From NCBI RefSeq assembly GCF_014270065.1, contig NZ_JACNME010000014.1:46676-110675 (forward strand): a stretch of 64,000 nt of DNA, written 5' to 3'. The notes below the pieces were generated by a model that saw only the letters and a list, made by a program, of their open reading frames with translations, was not told the origin of the DNA and made no database searches. This DNA is from Quadrisphaera sp. RL12-1S (GTDB lineage Bacteria; Actinomycetota; Actinomycetes; Actinomycetales; Quadrisphaeraceae). A program made the translations under genes and the position numbers. Shown here in pieces: positions 53,786 to 63,064 of this stretch (positions are counted from its first letter, which is position 1; every line of letters starts with the position of its first letter).

Positions 53786-55672
53786 GTGACCCTGCCCGCC
53801 ACGCCCGGCGCCCCCGGGGTGCTTCGGCGCCTGCCCGGAGGCGCGCTGCGCCTGCTGCAGCGCGCCTCCGCGCAGACCCCGGTCATCGTCAAGGTGGGCG
53901 GGCCGGTCGTCGCGGTGTCGCTGGGGATGGCCCTCTACCTCGAGGGCGCCCTGGACACGAAGGAGTGCGGCGGCACACCCGCCTGCACCGAGCTCAGCCA
54001 GCAGGTCTCGCTGGTCACCACCGACGGCACCGCGCTGCTGCTGGTGGTGCTGTGGCTGGTCTTCACGGCCTTCGTCGGCCGGCGCGCCAAGCGCCTCGCC
54101 GACGTCGCCCGGAGGGTCTCCGAGGGGGACCTCACCGCCCGCGTGGGCGCGGGCGCGGTGAGCGCCGGCTCGTCGCGCCCTCCCCGCGACGAGCTCATCC
54201 TCGTCGGCGGGCAGTTCGACAGGATGCTCGACACCCTCGTGCACGAGCAGCAGCGCCTGCGAGGGCTCACCGACGAGCTCGAGCACCGCGCCACCCACGA
54301 CGACCTCACCGGGCTGGGCAACCGCCAGCTGCTGCTGCGCCACCTGCAGGAGTCCCTCGACGCGCCCCGGAGCACCCCGCTGGCCGTGGTGAAGCTGGAG
54401 CTGGACGACCTCGCCACCATCGACGCGACACTCGGCCACGACGTCGGTGAGCTGGTGGTCAGCACCACCGCGCTGCGCCTGTCCGGCGCCGTGCGCAGCG
54501 GTGAGCGGGTGGTGCGCGCCAGCGGCTCGGTCTTCTCCGTCCTCGTCGACGACGTCCCGGACGACGCCGACGCGGCCGCCATCGCCCTGCGCCTGCTCGA
54601 GGTGGTCAACCAGCCCGTCGAGGTGGAGGGCGCCACCATCGTGCTCAGCGCCTGCGCCGGCGCGGTGCTCCACCGCCCCGGTGAGGACCGCACCGCCGAG
54701 GACGTCCTGCGGGACGCGTCGCTGGCCCTGCACGCCGCGCAGCGGACCGGCGCCGACAACGGCTCCGCGGCCCGCACGGCGCTCTACACCCCCCGCCTGC
54801 GCGAGGAGGTGCTCGAGCGGGCCCGGACCGCCGACGAGCTGCGGGCCTCCCTGGCGGGTCAGGCCTCCGCGGGTGACCTGCTGGTCCACTACCAGCCGTA
54901 CGCCCTGCTCACCGACCCCTCGCGGGTCGCCGGCTTCGAGGCGCTGGTGCGCTGGCAGCACCCGGCGCGCGGTCTGGTCTCGCCGCTGGACTTCGTGCCG
55001 GTGGCCGAGGAGGTGGGCCTCATCCGGCCGATCGGGCTGAAGGTGCTGCAGGACGCCGCCGAGCGCTCCGCCGCCTGGCACGCCCTCGACCCCGCGCGGG
55101 CGTGGAGCACCAGCGTCAACCTCTCCCCGCAGCAGCTGCTCGACGTCGACCTCGTGCACCGCGTGCGCGACGTGCTCGACCGGACCGGGCTCGCTCCGCA
55201 GCTGCTGACCCTCGAGCTCACCGAGACCGCCATGATGCTGGACCTCGACGGCGCGGCACGGCGCCTGCAGGCGCTGCGGGACCTCGGCGTGGGCATCGCC
55301 ATCGACGACTTCGGCACCGGCTCGTCGTCGCTGTCCTACCTCCACCAGCTGCCCGTCGACGTGGTGAAGCTGGACCGGGCGTTCATCTCCCGCCTGGAGG
55401 AGGACGCGACGTCGCTGGCCATGGTCCGGGCGGTGCTCGACATCGCCTCGGCGCTGGGGCTGACCACCATCGCCGAGGGCATCGAGACGCCCGGCCAGCT
55501 GCGCATCCTCGGCGAGCTGGGCTGTGACAAGGCGCAGGGCTTCCTGCTGTCGCGCCCGGTCCCCGCCGACGTCGCGCAGGACCTCCTCACAGGGGTGCGC
55601 TCCCTCGGCGGGACGTCCCCCGCCGTCCCCGCCCCCACGCCCGCGCCCGTCGTGGAGACGCGGTCACGATGA
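53786..55672 (+). CDS. Membrane GGDEF/EAL protein, probable c-di-GMP phosphodiesterase
   Basis: The 628-residue protein has two transmembrane helices around a short extracytoplasmic loop (about 30-50 and 80-100), a HAMP-like stretch (AKRLADVARRVSEGDLTARV), a GGDEF domain (about 165-325) and an EAL domain (about 335-605). The GGDEF motif reads ASGSV near residue 245, so cyclase activity is unlikely. EAL is intact (GFEALVRWQHP near 385, ELTETAM, IDDFGTGSSSLSYL, AEGIET), so hydrolysis of c-di-GMP is expected. GTG 53786 is the start. Its stop overlaps the ATG of the next gene (ATGA). Confidence 0.9.
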   Translation: MTLPATPGAPGVLRRLPGGALRLLQRASAQTPVIVKVGGPVVAVSLGMALYLEGALDTKECGGTPACTELSQQVSLVTTDGTALLLVVLWLVFTAFVGRRAKRLADVARRVSEGDLTARVGAGAVSAGSSRPPRDELILVGGQFDRMLDTLVHEQQRLRGLTDELEHRATHDDLTGLGNRQLLLRHLQESLDAPRSTPLAVVKLELDDLATIDATLGHDVGELVVSTTALRLSGAVRSGERVVRASGSVFSVLVDDVPDDADAAAIALRLLEVVNQPVEVEGATIVLSACAGAVLHRPGEDRTAEDVLRDASLALHAAQRTGADNGSAARTALYTPRLREEVLERARTADELRASLAGQASAGDLLVHYQPYALLTDPSRVAGFEALVRWQHPARGLVSPLDFVPVAEEVGLIRPIGLKVLQDAAERSAAWHALDPARAWSTSVNLSPQQLLDVDLVHRVRDVLDRTGLAPQLLTLELTETAMMLDLDGAARRLQALRDLGVGIAIDDFGTGSSSLSYLHQLPVDVVKLDRAFISRLEEDATSLAMVRAVLDIASALGLTTIAEGIETPGQLRILGELGCDKAQGFLLSRPVPADVAQDLLTGVRSLGGTSPAVPAPTPAPVVETRSR

Positions 55673-56700
55673 CGACGACGGGGCGCACCGCCACCCCACG
55701 CACGCCCGGGGCCGAGGCGGCCCGGGGCCTGGGGATGGTCGGGCTGCTCTCGTCGGCCTTCGTCCTGGTCTCCACCTTCACGCCCGGGCAGTCGCTCACC
55801 GTCGACCGCGACGGCGTCCGCTGGGTCAGCCTCGCCACCGCCGCGCTCGCGGCGGCCATGTACCTGCCGGTGTGGGGACGGCTCCCGCGCCGGGCGACGC
55901 TGGTCATGGTGCCTCCAGCGCTGGCGCTCATCGCCGTCCACAACAGCGTGGGCGGGGACGACCCCTACCGCTACGGCGTCTTCTACCTGCTGCTGTTCGT
56001 GTGGATCGGCTCCCACCACCCGCGGTGGACCTCGCTGTCGACGGCGCCGCTGGCGCTGGTCTCCTACACGGTGCCGCTGCTGCTCCTGCACCACCCGGGC
56101 TCGGCCTGGACCGCCGTGTACGCCGTACCGGTCTTCGTGGCGGTCGGGGAGGTCATCGCGGCGCGGTCACGGGCGCTGGGCCTGGCCAACGCCGAGCTGC
56201 GCCGCCTCGCGCACACCGACCCGCTCACCGGTCTGCTGGACCGCCGCGCCTTCACGACGTCCGCGGAGCGGCTGCGCGCCGGCGGTGAGACCGGCGTCCT
56301 CGTGGCCTTCCTCGACCTCGACGGCTTCAAGCCCGTCAACGACACCCTCGGCCACGCCGCGGGCGACGCCCTCCTGCAGCGCATCGCCGCCTACCTCGTG
56401 GCCGACGTGCGCTCGGGGGACCTCGTGGGACGCCTCGGCGGCGACGAGTTCGCCCTCATCCTGCGCGGTGCGTCCAAGCAGGACGACGCCGCCGTGGTCG
56501 AGCGCCTCTGTGCGGCGGTGGCCGACGCCTCGCCGCCGGGCGTGCCCGTCGGGGCGAGCGTGGGCCTGGCCCACCTGGACGACCACGACGACGTCGAGGC
56601 CGCGCTGCGAGCTGCGGACGCCGCCATGTACGCCGCCAAGCGCGCCGCTCGGCCGGATCGGCGCGCACTCCACGAGACCCAGCTCGAACGGCGGTCCTGA
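55669..56700 (+). CDS. Membrane-bound diguanylate cyclase (GGDEF)
   Basis: This enzyme would make c-di-GMP from GTP. The 343-residue product has about five or six N-terminal hydrophobic segments (residues 20-165) and a GGDEF domain with LTGLLDRRAF, FLDLDGFKPVNDTLGHAAGD and intact GGDEF at about 257-261. No inhibitory RxxD site was noted. It is coupled to the phosphodiesterase gene by a 4-nt overlap, so synthesis and breakdown are encoded together under a flagellar promoter. Confidence 0.92.
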   Translation: MTTTGRTATPRTPGAEAARGLGMVGLLSSAFVLVSTFTPGQSLTVDRDGVRWVSLATAALAAAMYLPVWGRLPRRATLVMVPPALALIAVHNSVGGDDPYRYGVFYLLLFVWIGSHHPRWTSLSTAPLALVSYTVPLLLLHHPGSAWTAVYAVPVFVAVGEVIAARSRALGLANAELRRLAHTDPLTGLLDRRAFTTSAERLRAGGETGVLVAFLDLDGFKPVNDTLGHAAGDALLQRIAAYLVADVRSGDLVGRLGGDEFALILRGASKQDDAAVVERLCAAVADASPPGVPVGASVGLAHLDDHDDVEAALRAADAAMYAAKRAARPDRRALHETQLERRS

Positions 56701-56955
56701 GCGCTTCACACCAAGATCGGGGCTGTCCCCGCTCCAGTTGACTCCTGACCTCGAGGGACCACGGTCACCGCATCGTCCCCTAGCAACGCAGCGAGGTTGC
56801 CGATCGCCCCACAGACCGGGGAAAGCAGAGTGCCCCACCTGATGTCCCTGCAGGCGCGGGCCGGCGGAGACACCTGGCATCGATGATTCATCGGCTCCGC
56901 TGTCGTACCCGCACGGCATCGTTGACGTCCTCAGGTGACCTAGCGGGAGAACTCT
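56701..56955. other. Non-coding gap with atypical composition
   Basis: This 255-bp stretch has visibly lower GC than its surroundings and no supported ORF. A short CGGGG/CCCCG hairpin near 56718-56731 may end the upstream operon. It may belong to the same acquired segment as the HNH gene. Confidence 0.35.
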
Positions 56956-57393
56956 GTGGACAAGTACGAGAGGCGTCTTTGGGAGCGCATTGACGCGGCC
57001 GAGGAGCACGGCTGCTGGCTCTGGACAGCCGGCTGCAACGGTGGTGGATACGGGCAGATGTCCTGGGAGGGTCGAATGGTCCTCGTACACCGGCGCGTGT
57101 TTGAAATGCTCATCGGTCCGATCGAGAGCGGCATGTGGTTGGACCACCTCTGTCGCGTCAAGCGCTGCTGCAACCCCGATCACCTAGAACCGGTGACCCC
57201 CCGTGAGAACACTTTGCGCGGCCATTCCCCGACGGCGCTCAACGCTGCCAAGGAGCAGTGCCCGCGCGGGCATGACTACGACGGTTTCCGCGGCCCGTCG
57301 GAGCGGTTCTGCAGGCGGTGTCAGCGCAGGCACCAAGCCGCGTACGACTCGCGTCGTCGCACAACGAACTTGCGCTCCATCGACAGCGACTGA
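56956..57393 (+). CDS. HNH endonuclease family protein
   Basis: The 145-residue product has the HNH nuclease pattern common in phages and mobile elements: MWLDHLCRVKRCCNPDHLEP then 'VTPREN' (about 55-82), with zinc-binding-like Cys pairs later (CPRGHDY, CRRCQRRH). It starts at GTG 56956 (GCGGGAG upstream). Base composition is lower in GC than the neighbours, and its stop lies 10 bp from the 3' end of tRNA-Ser, a typical integration site. I infer a remnant of a mobile element. No integrase is present. Confidence 0.85.
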   Translation: MDKYERRLWERIDAAEEHGCWLWTAGCNGGGYGQMSWEGRMVLVHRRVFEMLIGPIESGMWLDHLCRVKRCCNPDHLEPVTPRENTLRGHSPTALNAAKEQCPRGHDYDGFRGPSERFCRRCQRRHQAAYDSRRRTTNLRSIDSD

Positions 57394-57402
57394 TCGGCTC
57401 CG

Positions 57403-57489
57403 CGGAGGGCGTGGGATTCGAACCCACGGACTGGAAGACCAGTCAGCAGCTTTCAAGGCTGCCCCGTTCGGCCGCTCCGGCAGCCCTCC
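57403..57489 (-). tRNA. tRNA-Ser (anticodon TGA)
   Basis: The 87-nt minus-strand sequence folds as a class II tRNA: acceptor stem GGAGGGC/GCCCTCC with discriminator G, anticodon stem GCAGC/GCTGC with loop CTTGAAA (TGA in the middle), a long variable arm, and the T arm GTGGG-TTCGAAT-CCCAC. CCA is not encoded. UGA reads UCN serine codons. Confidence 0.95.
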
Positions 57490-57547
57490 TCGACTCCCCC
57501 ATCCTGCCCCACGACCTCCCGCTGGCGGGCCGGAGTGTGACCGGGGG

Positions 57548-58813
57548 TCAGAACGACGTGCCGTACTGGGGATCCCGCTCGCCCAGCAGCGCGGCTCCGA
57601 GCCTCGCCAGGACGGCCGGCTCGTCGGCCTCGACGAGACCGGCGCGCGCCAGCGGCCCCAGCCGCGTGCCGCCGAGGTAGGTGGCCCCCAGCGCGGCGAC
57701 GCCGAGGCGGACGTCGGCGGGGGCGTCCGTGCGGGTGCACTCCGCGCCGTCCGGGCCGCCGCGCAGGCGGACCCGGGCGGAGGCGTCCACGCCGCCGAGC
57801 CCGCCGTCGTCGACGACGTCGAGCACGACGTCCACCTCGCACGCGTACGTGCGGGCGGTGAGCGCCGCGGGGACGTCGAGCAGCCGCACCCAGACGCCGT
57901 CCTCCACCGCCGTGGTCGTGACGACGGCGGGGTCCACCAGCAGGTGCGGCAGCGGGTCGTCGAGGGGGGCCGCGCGTCCGGCGGTGACCTGCTCCACGAG
58001 GTCGAGCGCCAGCAGCGACCGCCACAGCGAGGCGTGGGCGGCCGGGGTGGCGGCCACGAGGTCCACCAGGCGGGCCGTGGTCTGCTCGACGACGCGGTAG
58101 GTGGCGTACCCGTCGGGGTGGACCAGCACGAACAGCTCGGTGCCCCCCGAGCGCTGGTCGGGGGTGTCGGCGAGCAGCCAGTCCCACCAGGCCGCGCTGC
58201 GGGCCATCGCGCCGGGGGTGGCGGCGCACCAGCGCTCGTGCACGGCGGCGAGGTGCCCGCGCACGGCGGAGGTGGCGGCGTGGCGCGCGACCTCGGCGCA
58301 CGCCAGCGCCTCCGCGACGGGCGTGAGGCGGGCGCGGCGCCTGTCGACGCGCACGGAGCGGTTGGTGGTCGCGGCGCCGTAGCCGAAGCGGCCGTAGATG
58401 GTGGCCTCGCTGGCCGTGAGGGCCGCCACGGCCGCGCCATCGGCGACGAAGCCCGCGTGCAGGTCGGCGAACAGGCGCCTCAGCAGACCGCGGCGCCGCT
58501 GGTGCAGGGCGACGCCCACCCAGGTGACACCCGGGACGGGCAGCCGCGACCCGCCGGGCACGGTCATGGTCATGGAGTAGGCGCCCGCCACCCCGACGAG
58601 CGCGTCGGACTCGGCGAGACCGGGTGCGGCGGGCTCGTGGGCCATCACGAAGCGCTCCGGCTCGAAGAGGCGCTCGAAGCCGGCGAAGTCGGGGTCAGCC
58701 CAGGTGAAGCCGAACACGCGGCCGTCGAAGGCCCGCAGGGCGGGCAGGTCGTCGCGGGTGGCGCGGCGGAGGACGGGCTCGACGGGGGCACCGGAAGGGA
58801 CGGCGGGGCTCAC
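57548..58813 (-). CDS. Eis-family GNAT N-acetyltransferase
   Basis: The 421-residue protein has an N-terminal GNAT domain (LRRATRDDLPALRAFDGRVF, VTWVGVALHQRRRGLLRRLF with the acetyl-CoA-binding RRRG loop), a second degenerate GNAT region, and a C-terminal SCP2-like domain (DVRLGVAALGATYLGGTRLG). This three-part build and length match the Eis family, which in mycobacteria acetylates lysines or aminoglycosides; the substrate here is unknown. GTG 58813 starts at the expected place. Adjacent to tRNA-Ser and outside the flagellar regulon. Confidence 0.87.
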   Translation of the reverse strand: MSPAVPSGAPVEPVLRRATRDDLPALRAFDGRVFGFTWADPDFAGFERLFEPERFVMAHEPAAPGLAESDALVGVAGAYSMTMTVPGGSRLPVPGVTWVGVALHQRRRGLLRRLFADLHAGFVADGAAVAALTASEATIYGRFGYGAATTNRSVRVDRRRARLTPVAEALACAEVARHAATSAVRGHLAAVHERWCAATPGAMARSAAWWDWLLADTPDQRSGGTELFVLVHPDGYATYRVVEQTTARLVDLVAATPAAHASLWRSLLALDLVEQVTAGRAAPLDDPLPHLLVDPAVVTTTAVEDGVWVRLLDVPAALTARTYACEVDVVLDVVDDGGLGGVDASARVRLRGGPDGAECTRTDAPADVRLGVAALGATYLGGTRLGPLARAGLVEADEPAVLARLGAALLGERDPQYGTSF

Positions 58814-58958
58814 CCCACCGACCCTGTCAGCCCTCACCACCGCCGCGCCACCGACTTCTCCCCCGTGGTCACGGAGGGGTGGGATGGTTCGAGAGGCCGG
58901 CGGTGTTGAGCGCAGCAGGCGCAGTCTGCGCACGAGCGCGCGGAGGGACGGAGGAGCG

Positions 58959-59915
58959 GTGCTGGCACCGGAGGACCTGTATGAGGTGGTCGCGGAGCCG
59001 ACCCCTGCTGGGACCGGCGGGCACGGCCCCGTGCTGGTGCACGCCCTCACCGGCTTCGTCGACGCCGGCGCGGCCTCCCAGCTCGTGGCGACGCACCTGC
59101 TGGGCCGGCTGGAGTCCCGCGTGCTCGCCCGGTTCGACACCGACCTCGTGCACGACTACCGCGGTCGACGGCCGCCCATGACGTTCAGCGGTGACCGGTT
59201 CGAGGACGCCGACCTGCCCGAGCTGGTGCTCCACGAGGTGCTCGACGAGGCCGGGACGCCGTTCCTGCTGCTCGCGGGCTCCGAGCCGGACCTGCACTGG
59301 CAGCGGTTCGCCACCGCCGTCCACCAGCTCGCGCAGCGCGCGGGCGCGCGGCTGGCCGTCTCGCTGCAGGGCATCCCGTGGGCGGCGCCGCACACCCGCC
59401 CGGCCGCCCTCACGGCCCACGCCAGCGACCGCGCCCTCATCGCGGGGCGGCCGCGGTGGTTCGACGCCGTGGTCGTCCCCGGTCACGCGGGCGCCTTCGT
59501 GGAGCTCTCGCTGGCCCGCGCCGGCCTGCCGTCGATGGGCTTCTCGGTGCACGTCCCCCACTACCTCGGCTCGACCACCTTCCCGCCGTCGGCGGTGGCG
59601 CTGCTCGAGGCGCTCTCGCAGGCCACCGGCCTGCAGCTGGAGGAGGCCATCACCGAGCTGGCCGCCACCGGAGTGGAGGTGCTCGTCCAGGTGGACGAGC
59701 AGGTGGCCGCGTCCACCGAGACCCGCGAGGCCGTGTCGGCGCTGGAGCACCAGTACGACGCCGTGGCCGCGGGCCGCGGGCTGACCGGCCCGTCCCTCGT
59801 CTCACCCCACCTGCCCGAGGACGAGGTGGCCGACGGTGACGAGCTGGCCGCCCAGCTGGAGGCGTTCCTGCGCTCCCAGGACAGCGGTCAGGACGGGTCC
59901 GCCACCGGCTCCTGA
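58959..59915 (+). CDS. PAC2 family protein (proteasome assembly chaperone-like)
   Basis: PAC2-fold proteins occur in actinobacteria near proteasome-linked genes; their role is not settled. The 318-residue product contains LVHALTGFVDAGAASQLVAT, ARFDTDLVHDYRGRRPPMTF, LLLAGSEPDLHWQRF, and VPHYLGSTTFPPSAVALLEA, all typical of the family. GTG 58959 has GGAGGAG just upstream. Its 3' end overlaps the convergent cysE by 28 bp. Confidence 0.88.
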   Translation: MLAPEDLYEVVAEPTPAGTGGHGPVLVHALTGFVDAGAASQLVATHLLGRLESRVLARFDTDLVHDYRGRRPPMTFSGDRFEDADLPELVLHEVLDEAGTPFLLLAGSEPDLHWQRFATAVHQLAQRAGARLAVSLQGIPWAAPHTRPAALTAHASDRALIAGRPRWFDAVVVPGHAGAFVELSLARAGLPSMGFSVHVPHYLGSTTFPPSAVALLEALSQATGLQLEEAITELAATGVEVLVQVDEQVAASTETREAVSALEHQYDAVAAGRGLTGPSLVSPHLPEDEVADGDELAAQLEAFLRSQDSGQDGSATGS

Positions 59916-60514
59916 GGCTGGCCGCCGGACGGACCGTCGTCCGGCAGGCCGGTGGTGCGGCGGGTGACGATCGTGGCCGGGACGCCCACCGCCGTGGCAC
60001 CGTCGGGGACGTCCGCGAGGACCACGGCGCCCGCTCCGACGCGGGCGTCGTCGCCCACGCGGACCGCGCCGAGCACGGTGGCGCCGGCGCCGAGCACCGC
60101 GCGGTCGCCGACGACGGGGTGGCGCCGTCCCTGCTGCTCCCCCTGCAGACCGCTGACGCGGCCGCCGAGCGTGGTGCCGTGGTAGAGCAGGACGTCGTCC
60201 CCGACGACGGCGGTCTCCCCGATGACCACGCCCATGCCGTGGTCGATGACCACCCTCCGGCCGATCCGGGCCGCGGGGTGCACCTCGACGCCGGTGCGGC
60301 GACGGGCCCAGTGGGCCAGCAGGCGCGCCGGCAGCCGTCCGCTCGGGCCGCGGTGCCACAGGGCGTGCGCGGCGCGATGGGCCCACAGCGCGTGCAGCCC
60401 CGGGGACGTGAGCACCACCTCGAGGCGCGAGTGGGCGGCGGGGTCGCGCAGGAGCACCGCGTCGACGTCCTCGCGCACCCGCTCGCGCCACGAGCGCGGC
60501 GGCTGCTGGCTCAC
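59888..60514 (-). CDS. cysE: Serine O-acetyltransferase CysE
   Basis: CysE makes O-acetylserine from serine and acetyl-CoA, the precursor for cysteine. The 208-residue product has a short helical N-terminus and a left-handed beta-helix domain with [28 protein letters not shown] and hexapeptide repeats ([18 protein letters not shown]). GTG 60514 overlaps the cysK stop (GTGA), so the two cysteine steps are coupled. It is of the short (SAT-type) class. Confidence 0.94.
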   Translation of the reverse strand: MSQQPPRSWRERVREDVDAVLLRDPAAHSRLEVVLTSPGLHALWAHRAAHALWHRGPSGRLPARLLAHWARRRTGVEVHPAARIGRRVVIDHGMGVVIGETAVVGDDVLLYHGTTLGGRVSGLQGEQQGRRHPVVGDRAVLGAGATVLGAVRVGDDARVGAGAVVLADVPDGATAVGVPATIVTRRTTGLPDDGPSGGQPQEPVADPS

Positions 60515-61440
60515 TGCATGAGGTCGCTGTAGAGGACCGTCGACAGGTAGCGCTCCCCGAAGCTGGGGATGACGACGACGACCAGCTTGCCCTCCATCTC
60601 GGGGCGGCTGGCCACCTGCACGGCGGCCGACAGGGCGGCGCCGGAGGACAGGCCCGCGAGGATGCCCTCCTCGGCGGCCGCGCGGCGGGCCCAGGCGACG
60701 GAGGTGTCGATGTCGACGTCGACCACCTCGTCGTAGACGCTCGTGTCGAGGACCTCGGGCACGAAGTTGGGGCCGATGCCCTGGATCTTGTGGGGACCGG
60801 GCTGGCCGCCGTTGAGGATCGGAGACTCCTTCGGCTCGACCGCCACCACGCGCAGCCCGGGCTTGCGCTCCTTGAGCACCTGCCCGACGCCGGTGATGGT
60901 GCCCCCCGTGCCGATGCCCGCGACGACCACGTCGACGGCGCCGTCGGTGTCCTCCCAGATCTCCTCGGCGGTGGTGCGGCGGTGCACCTCGGGGTTGGCG
61001 GCGTTGGCGAACTGGCGCACCTGCACCGCGCCGCGCTCGGTGGCGACCTCGACGGCGCGGGCGACGGCGCCCTTCATGCCCTCGCTGCCCGGGGTGAGGA
61101 CCACCTCGGCGCCGTACGCCCTCAGCAGCGCACGCCGCTCGAGGCTCATCGTCTCGGGCATGGTCAGCACCACGCGGTAGCCCCGGGCCGCACCGGCCAT
61201 GGCCAGGCCGATGCCGGTGTTGCCGCTGGTCGCCTCGACGACGGTGCCGCCGGGCCGCAGCTCCCCCGACGCCTCGGCGGCGTCGAGCATGGCGACGGCG
61301 ATGCGGTCCTTCACGCTCGCCGACGGGTTGTAGAACTCGAGCTTGGCGACCACCTGGGCCACCGCGCCCTCGGAGAGGCGGTTGAGGCGCACCAGCGGGG
61401 TGCGGCCGACCAGCTGCGTGACGTCGTCGTAGATGCGCAC
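60511..61440 (-). CDS. cysK: Cysteine synthase CysK
   Basis: CysK condenses O-acetylserine and sulfide to cysteine with PLP. The 309-residue protein has the PLP Lys44 ([11 protein letters not shown]), the substrate loop [10 protein letters not shown] (71-80), and the PLP phosphate site [13 protein letters not shown] 61440 was chosen by family alignment ([19 protein letters not shown] start); a GTG at 61455 would add five residues. It precedes cysE. Confidence 0.96.
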   Translation of the reverse strand: MRIYDDVTQLVGRTPLVRLNRLSEGAVAQVVAKLEFYNPSASVKDRIAVAMLDAAEASGELRPGGTVVEATSGNTGIGLAMAGAARGYRVVLTMPETMSLERRALLRAYGAEVVLTPGSEGMKGAVARAVEVATERGAVQVRQFANAANPEVHRRTTAEEIWEDTDGAVDVVVAGIGTGGTITGVGQVLKERKPGLRVVAVEPKESPILNGGQPGPHKIQGIGPNFVPEVLDTSVYDEVVDVDIDTSVAWARRAAAEEGILAGLSSGAALSAAVQVASRPEMEGKLVVVVIPSFGERYLSTVLYSDLMQ

Positions 61441-61515
61441 GACCGCATCGAACACCCTCGGCCCGCCGGATCTTCCCCAGGTCCCCCGGGCGGCGGCTCG
61501 GGTGGCCCGCCCGGG

Positions 61516-62154
61516 TCAGGCCGCGAGCTGCTGGACCGCCAGCTGCACGAGGGTCACCAGCGCCTGCTTGGTGGCGGGCCGGGCGCGCGCGTCGGTGTAG
61601 AGCACCGGCACGTGGTCGGGGATGGCGAGGGCCTCGCGGACGTCCTCCAGCTCGTGCCGGGCCACGCCGTCGAAGCAGTTGACCGCCACCACGAAGGGGA
61701 TGCCGCGCTGCTCGAAGTAGTCGACCGCGGAGAAGCACTGCTCGAGGCGCTCGGTGTCGACCAGCACCACCGCGCCGATCGCGCCGCGGACCAGGTCGTC
61801 CCACATGAAGAGGAACCGGTCCTGGCCGGGCGTGCCGAACAGGTACAGCCACAGGTTGCCCGGCAGCGCGATGCGGCCGAAGTCCATGGCCACCGTGGTG
61901 GTGGTCTTGCGGTCGCTGACGCCGCCGGCGTCGTCGACCCCCACCGAGTGCTCGGTCATGGCCGCCTCGGTGCTCAGCGGCTCGATGTCGGACAGGGAGC
62001 CGATGAACGTCGTCTTGCCGACGGCGAATCCGCCCGCGATGACGATCTTGACGGTGGTGGGCGCGGCGTCACCGCTGGTCACCACCTGCGGACGGTCGGC
62101 CGTGGTGCTCACCGCGGGGCTCGTGGCCGTGCTGTCAGAGGCTGCTGATGCCAT
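61516..62154 (-). CDS. cvnD: Conservon GTP-binding protein CvnD (MglA/Rab-like)
   Basis: CvnD-type proteins are small GTPases of actinobacterial conservons and relate to MglA. The 212-residue product has a P-loop GGFAVGKTTF (about 41-50), switch region TTTTVAMDFG, and a G3-like GTPGQDRF, with NCFD at the G4 site. About 35 N-terminal residues are disordered. It overlaps the upstream DUF742 gene by 20 nt, completing cvnA-B-C-D order. Confidence 0.92.
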   Translation of the reverse strand: MASAASDSTATSPAVSTTADRPQVVTSGDAAPTTVKIVIAGGFAVGKTTFIGSLSDIEPLSTEAAMTEHSVGVDDAGGVSDRKTTTTVAMDFGRIALPGNLWLYLFGTPGQDRFLFMWDDLVRGAIGAVVLVDTERLEQCFSAVDYFEQRGIPFVVAVNCFDGVARHELEDVREALAIPDHVPVLYTDARARPATKQALVTLVQLAVQQLAA

Positions 62155-62575
62155 CGAGGACGCTCTCCAGGACGCTGCGGGGGGAAGTGGGCGCCCAGTC
62201 GCCGGTGCGGCCGTCCGCACCGCCGCGTGAGGAGGCGCCCGCGCCGACCGGGGGCAGGACGGGGGCGTGCACGCGCACGGCGCCCGAGCGCTGCAGGTCC
62301 GTGATGACCACGCGCACCACGGGCACGGGCAGCCGCACGTGGGCGGACAGCTCCGCCACCGAGAGCCAGCCCGACGCCGTGAGCTCCAGGATGCTCCGGC
62401 ACTCGCGGGTCATGCCCGTCACCGGCGTCCCCAGCGCCTGCACCAGCGCCTCCAGCGGCAGCTCGGCCGCGGTCGGGGCACGGCGACCACCGGCAACGGC
62501 GTAGGGACGGACGGTGGGGAGCTCCTCGCCGTCGTCGTCAGCCGGACCGTGGCGGCCCGGGCGCTCGGGAGCCAC
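62135..62575 (-). CDS. cvnC: Conservon DUF742 protein CvnC
   Basis: The 146-residue protein has the DUF742 pattern (TVRPYAVAGGR, RECRSILELTASGWLSVAEL, 'LPVPVVRVVITDLQRSG'), a winged-helix-like domain of unknown activity. It lies between the roadblock-type and GTPase genes. GTG 62575 has GGAGGGG upstream. Confidence 0.92.
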   Translation of the reverse strand: MAPERPGRHGPADDDGEELPTVRPYAVAGGRRAPTAAELPLEALVQALGTPVTGMTRECRSILELTASGWLSVAELSAHVRLPVPVVRVVITDLQRSGAVRVHAPVLPPVGAGASSRGGADGRTGDWAPTSPRSVLESVLDGISSL

Positions 62576-62578
62576 CGC

Positions 62579-63064
62579 TCACCCCTCCCGGACGGAGCGT
62601 CCGGGACCGTCCACCGGCAGCGCGGCGCGCATCTCGGCCACCAGCTGCGGGGTCAGCGCGGCGTCGGCGCGGGAGACGAGCATGGCCATCTCGTAGCCCA
62701 CCATGCCCACGTCGCACGTGGCGTCCGCGACCACCGCGAGCACGGAGCCGTCGGACACGCTCATGGTGAAGAGGAACAGCTCGTCCATCTCCACGATGGC
62801 CTGCCGCACCTCCCCTCCGCGCAGCTGCCGGGCGGCACCGCGCGTGAGGCTGGACATGCCCGCCACGATGGCGGAGAGCTGGTCCCCCTCGGTGCGGTCG
62901 AGGTCCGCCGACATCGCCATGAGCAGGCCGTCGGCGGAGACCGCCAGGGTGTTGCGGGCCCCGGGCACGCGGCGGACGAAGTCGTCCAGGAGCCAGCTGA
63001 AGCCCGCGGCGGTCGTCTCCCCTCCCGCCGGCGCCTGGGTGCTCTGGCCGGTCTGAGCTGTCAC
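62579..63064 (-). CDS. cvnB: Conservon roadblock/LC7 protein CvnB
   Basis: A 161-residue roadblock/LC7-domain protein (FVRRVPGARNTLAVSADGLL, LSAIVAGMSSLTRGAARQL, 'VGYEMAMLVSRAD'). Such proteins regulate or interact with the small GTPase of the conservon. Its start overlaps the cvnA stop (GTGA). Confidence 0.93.
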   Translation of the reverse strand: MTAQTGQSTQAPAGGETTAAGFSWLLDDFVRRVPGARNTLAVSADGLLMAMSADLDRTEGDQLSAIVAGMSSLTRGAARQLRGGEVRQAIVEMDELFLFTMSVSDGSVLAVVADATCDVGMVGYEMAMLVSRADAALTPQLVAEMRAALPVDGPGRSVREG

